Part shown: in pieces, positions 61,275 through 64,000 of the stretch
How the letters are laid out: each line of letters begins with the position of its first letter
How positions within the stretch are numbered: position 1 is the first letter of the stretch
Assembly (NCBI RefSeq): GCF_014646995.1
Contig: NZ_BMOI01000010.1
Location: 1 to 64,000, forward strand
Origin: Curtobacterium luteum
GTDB taxonomy: Bacteria > Actinomycetota > Actinomycetes > Actinomycetales > Microbacteriaceae
DNA: 64,000 bases
Direction of reading: 5' to 3'
The notes under the pieces: model-generated
Database searches by the model: none
What the model saw: the letters and a program-made list of their open reading frames with translations, nothing else
Told to the model about the DNA's origin: nothing
Translations under genes and position numbers: made by a program

Positions 61275-62471
61275 ATGAGCCTCACCACCTCGTCGTCGAT
61301 CGCCCACGCCTCCCCGGAGGCCCGGAGGGCCGCGCTCCTCGCCGCGCTCGACGTCGTCGAAGGCGGTCCGGAGGCGCGCTTCGAGCGCATCACCCGCATC
61401 GCGCGCGAGGCGTTCGGCGTCACCGGCTCGTTCCTGAACCTGGCGGGGGAGTCCGTGCTCACGATCAAGTCGCAGCAGAGCGACCAGCACTTCGGTCCGA
61501 CGATCCCGCTGCAGGACACCTTCTGCGGACGCACCCTCGGCGAGACCGGTCCCGTCGTCGTCGAGGACGCCACCGCCGACACGCGCTACGCCGACATGCC
61601 GATGGTCGTCGACGACCCGAACGTCCGGTTCTACGCGGGCGTGCCGCTGCGGCTCGGGGACGACGAGGTCAAGGTCGGGACGCTGTGCCTCGTCGACCAG
61701 GTGCCGCGCACCCTGAGCGACGACGACCTCGCGCTGCTCGAGGAGCTCGGCGTGTGGGCCGAGCGCGAACTCGCCGCCGGTGCCGACGAGGACCGGCTGC
61801 GCGCCGTGCTCGCCGGACTCGAACCGGCCGCGGTCGCCCTGCCCGGGTACCGGATCGCCGGGATGAGCATCCCGCACGGTGTCGTGTCCGGCGACCTGCA
61901 CGAGTGGCACCGCTCGGGGGACGACCTCGTGGTGACCCTCGCCGACGTCATGGGCAAGGGGATGTCGGCCGGACTCCTCGCGGCGAACATCCGCGGCGCG
62001 CTGCTCGCCCGCGGCGACGACCGCCCCGACGTCGCTGTCGCGGGCCTCGAGGCGCAGATCACACCGGACCTGGGCCGAGCCGAGTCGTTCGCCACGCTCT
62101 TCCACGGGCGGCTCGCGCCCGCGACCGGCCGCCTCGACTTCACCGACGCCGGGCACGGTCTCGTGCTGCACCTGCGGGTGGACGGGTCGGAAGCCGTGCT
62201 GCGGTCCTTCGACCTCCCGCTGGGCCTCCACCCGGCGGGGCTCGGACGGACCCCGGGCTCGCTCGACCTCGGCGCCGGCGACGTCCTCGTCCTGGTCAGC
62301 GACGGCGCGCTCGAGCTGTGGGACTCGACCCTCGCCTCGCTGTCCCGTCTGGGACACCTCTACCGGGAGGCGGCGGACATCGAGGACTTCCTGGCCCGGG
62401 TCCGCGCGCGGGCAGCCGAGCACGACCCCGGCGACGACCTCACCGTCGTGGTCGTCGCGCGGGACGCCTGA
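61275..62471 (+). CDS. GAF-domain PP2C/RsbU-type serine phosphatase, second copy
   Basis: A 398-residue paralogue of the protein encoded at 18038. A GAF domain (FYAGVPLRLGDDEVKVGTLCLVD, residues about 30-165) precedes a PP2C domain with SGDLHEW, LADVMGKGMSAG, DAGHG, VSDGALEL and DDLTVVVV. Blocks such as LPLGLHP are shared exactly with the first copy. The catalytic Asp set is complete. TACCGT ends 7 nt before ATG 61275, so it is probably leaderless. No anti-sigma or antagonist gene is adjacent. Confidence 0.92.
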   Translation: MSLTTSSSIAHASPEARRAALLAALDVVEGGPEARFERITRIAREAFGVTGSFLNLAGESVLTIKSQQSDQHFGPTIPLQDTFCGRTLGETGPVVVEDATADTRYADMPMVVDDPNVRFYAGVPLRLGDDEVKVGTLCLVDQVPRTLSDDDLALLEELGVWAERELAAGADEDRLRAVLAGLEPAAVALPGYRIAGMSIPHGVVSGDLHEWHRSGDDLVVTLADVMGKGMSAGLLAANIRGALLARGDDRPDVAVAGLEAQITPDLGRAESFATLFHGRLAPATGRLDFTDAGHGLVLHLRVDGSEAVLRSFDLPLGLHPAGLGRTPGSLDLGAGDVLVLVSDGALELWDSTLASLSRLGHLYREAADIEDFLARVRARAAEHDPGDDLTVVVVARDA

Positions 62472-62519
62472 ACCCTCACCGGCGCTCCGGCGTCGACCGG
62501 TGCTCGCGTGCCGGCTGCG

Positions 62520-63392
62520 TCAGGCGCCGAGGCGCTCGATGAGCTCGCGGTAGCGCGCCGCGGTGCGCTCCACGATCGTGTCCGGTAGCACCGGCGGGGT
62601 GCCCTGCCGGTCCCAGTTCGCGCTGAGCCAGTCGCGCACGATCTGCTTGTCGAACGACTCGGTCCGGTTCCCGGAGCGGGCGTCCCAGTAGCGGCTGGAG
62701 TCGCTCGTGAGGACCTCGTCCGCGATGCGGACCACACCGTCGGCGTCGCGGCCGAACTCGAACTTCGTGTCGGCGATGACCACGCCGTGCTCGAGCGCGA
62801 TCGCGGCGGCCTCGGAGTACACCCGGAGCGACAGGTCGCGCAGCACCTCGGCGTCGTCCCGACCGACGAGCTCGACGGTCTGCTCGAACGAGATGTTCTC
62901 GTCGTGCTCACCCTGGGGCGCCTTGTACGCGGGCGTGTAGATCGGCTCGGGCAGCCGGTCGCCGTTCGCGAGGCCGGCGGGGAGCGCCACACCGCAGACG
63001 CTGCCGGACTCCTGGTACTCAGCCCAGCCGCTGCCGACCAGGTAGCCGCGGACGACGCACTCGACCGGGAACATCGCGAGCGGCATCACGTGCATCGACC
63101 GCGGAGCGACCTCGGCGGGCACGGGGGTACCGCCGCTGGTGGCGGGCAGGATGTGGTTCGGGACGTCCGACAGCCGGTCGAACCAGAACCGGGACAGCCG
63201 GGTCAGCAGCTCGCCCTTGCCGGGGATCGGCGGTTCGAGCGCGAAGTCGTAGGCGCTGACGCGGTCGGATGCGACGAGCAGGAGTTCGGTGGCGCTCGCG
63301 ACGGCGTCGGTGCCGCTCGGCACGTACAGCTCGCGGACCTTGCCCGACGAGACGTGCCGCCAGCCCGGGACGACCGGGACCGCGGCGGTCAC
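62520..63392 (-). CDS. purC: SAICAR synthetase
   Basis: A 290-residue ATP-dependent enzyme of purine synthesis, joining CAIR and aspartate. SSGKVRELY (nucleotide site), LVASDRVSAYDF, VVRGYLVGSGWAEY, DTKFEFG and DEVLTSDSSRYW are in the right order. The GTG start overlaps the purD stop (GTGA), so purD and purC form an operon. Confidence 0.96.
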   Translation of the reverse strand: MTAAVPVVPGWRHVSSGKVRELYVPSGTDAVASATELLLVASDRVSAYDFALEPPIPGKGELLTRLSRFWFDRLSDVPNHILPATSGGTPVPAEVAPRSMHVMPLAMFPVECVVRGYLVGSGWAEYQESGSVCGVALPAGLANGDRLPEPIYTPAYKAPQGEHDENISFEQTVELVGRDDAEVLRDLSLRVYSEAAAIALEHGVVIADTKFEFGRDADGVVRIADEVLTSDSSRYWDARSGNRTESFDKQIVRDWLSANWDRQGTPPVLPDTIVERTAARYRELIERLGA

Positions 63393-64000
63393 CGCGCGAC
63401 CTTCGCGGCGATGTCGGTGCGGAACTGCGCGCCCTCGAGCGTGATGTCGTGCAGGCCGGCGTACGCGCGGTCGCGTGCTTCGGCGAAGTCCGCCCCGGTC
63501 GCGACGACGCTGAGGACGCGGCCGCCGGTGGCGACGAGCTCGCCGTCGAGGAGGCCGGTGGCGGCGTGGGCCACCGAGACGCCCGGCCGGGCGCCGGCCG
63601 CGTCGATCCCGGTGATCCGACGCCCGGTCTTCGGGTTCTCCGGGTAGCCCTCGCTCGCGAGCACGACGGTGACGGCGGCGTCGTCCCGGAACTCGGGCGC
63701 GGGGACCGAGCCGAGGCGGCCGGTGGCGGCGGCGAGCATGAGTCCGCTCAGCGGTGTCGCGAGGCGGGGGAGCACCACCTGGGTCTCCGGGTCGCCGAAG
63801 CGCGCGTTGAACTCGATGACGCGGACGCCCTGCTCGGTGACGATGAGCCCGCAGTAGAGCAGCCCGACGAAGGGCGTGCCCTCGTGCTCGAGGCGACGGA
63901 CGGTCGGGAGCGCGACGAGGTCGGTGACCTCGGCCACGAAGGCCTGCTCCGATCCCCAGCGGTCGGTGAGCCAGGGCAGCGGCGAGTAGGCGCCCATGCC
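63389..64000 (-). CDS. purD: Phosphoribosylamine-glycine ligase, C-terminal part (cut by window edge)
   Basis: The 3' part of purD; about 203 residues are visible and the gene runs off the end of the window. MGAYSPLPWL, VIEFNARFGDPETQVVLPRL (the metal and active-site region of the ATP-grasp domain) and the C-terminal GYPENPKTGRRITGID domain identify it. The enzyme makes GAR from phosphoribosylamine. It overlaps purC by 4 nt. Confidence 0.95.
   Translation of the reverse strand, partial: GMGAYSPLPWLTDRWGSEQAFVAEVTDLVALPTVRRLEHEGTPFVGLLYCGLIVTEQGVRVIEFNARFGDPETQVVLPRLATPLSGLMLAAATGRLGSVPAPEFRDDAAVTVVLASEGYPENPKTGRRITGIDAAGARPGVSVAHAATGLLDGELVATGGRVLSVVATGADFAEARDRAYAGLHDITLEGAQFRTDIAAKVAR

Overview
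The window looks like chromosomal DNA of a high-GC actinobacterium of the family Microbacteriaceae, with Curtobacterium or a close relative the best guess. This rests on gene content and style (Asp23/AmaP cluster, a PurS/PurQ/PurL-type purine pathway, short PyrE, IdeR-type iron box, very GC-rich third codon positions, many GTG starts and 4-nt stop/start overlaps). No database search was run. I see no IS element, phage, CRISPR array, tRNA or rRNA, and the genes are densely packed on both strands.

Layout. 0.1-4.1 kb: a Met/Cys-rich copper-binding protein, an exonuclease III and a five-gene Asp23/AmaP envelope module. 4.2-12.2 kb: an M23 peptidase, a large membrane protein, pyrE overlapped by a septum-formation-like membrane protein, an aldo/keto reductase and a HEAT-repeat protein. 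12.3-15.6 kb: a manganese locus with a yybP-ykoY riboswitch, a cation antiporter, a convergent DtxR/MntR-type regulator whose reading frame runs through a palindromic repeat, and a CPBP protease. 15.7-24.1 kb: HAD phosphatase, TetR, SpoU methyltransferase, GAF-PP2C phosphatase, LacI, and a TetR / degenerate ABC ATPase / YhgE operon behind a clear operator. 24.2-30.2 kb: a 1,218-residue secreted subtilase, a 56-residue protein, purA and a small tyrosine phosphatase. 30.2-35.5 kb: repeat-rich DNA around two duplicated ~110-residue proteins of unknown function, an SRAP protein, and a GMC oxidoreductase coupled to an unusual hydrolase/small-subunit fusion. 35.5-42.8 kb: convergent paralogous membrane proteins, YchJ, aroE, an iron-box-controlled siderophore-binding lipoprotein, chorismate mutase, a lactonase-like propeller, an acetyltransferase and a 2-hydroxyacid dehydrogenase. 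42.9-46.2 kb: purS-purQ-purL. 46.3-53.4 kb: PadR with an MFS exporter, CtaG-like protein, acyltransferase, and a Fur-catalase pair. 53.4-64 kb: a NodA-like acyltransferase, a VOC protein behind a 34-bp palindrome, signal peptidase I, AraC, an ABC exporter next to a DesKR-like two-component system, a second GAF-PP2C phosphatase, purC and the 3' part of purD.

Two features cut across the window. First, at least 18 genes carry a TANNNT-like -10 hexamer only 6-8 nt before the start codon with no Shine-Dalgarno sequence, which predicts leaderless transcripts. Second, intergenic spaces carry several families of long palindromes, some with compensatory changes between copies, mostly at gene 3' ends; two convergent genes read through them and so gain odd C-terminal tails. 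The best candidates for undescribed biology are the hydrolase/gluconate-dehydrogenase-subunit-3 fusion with its GMC partner, the duplicated 109/110-residue proteins with their repeat-filled surroundings, and the degenerate ABC ATPase paired with a YhgE protein.
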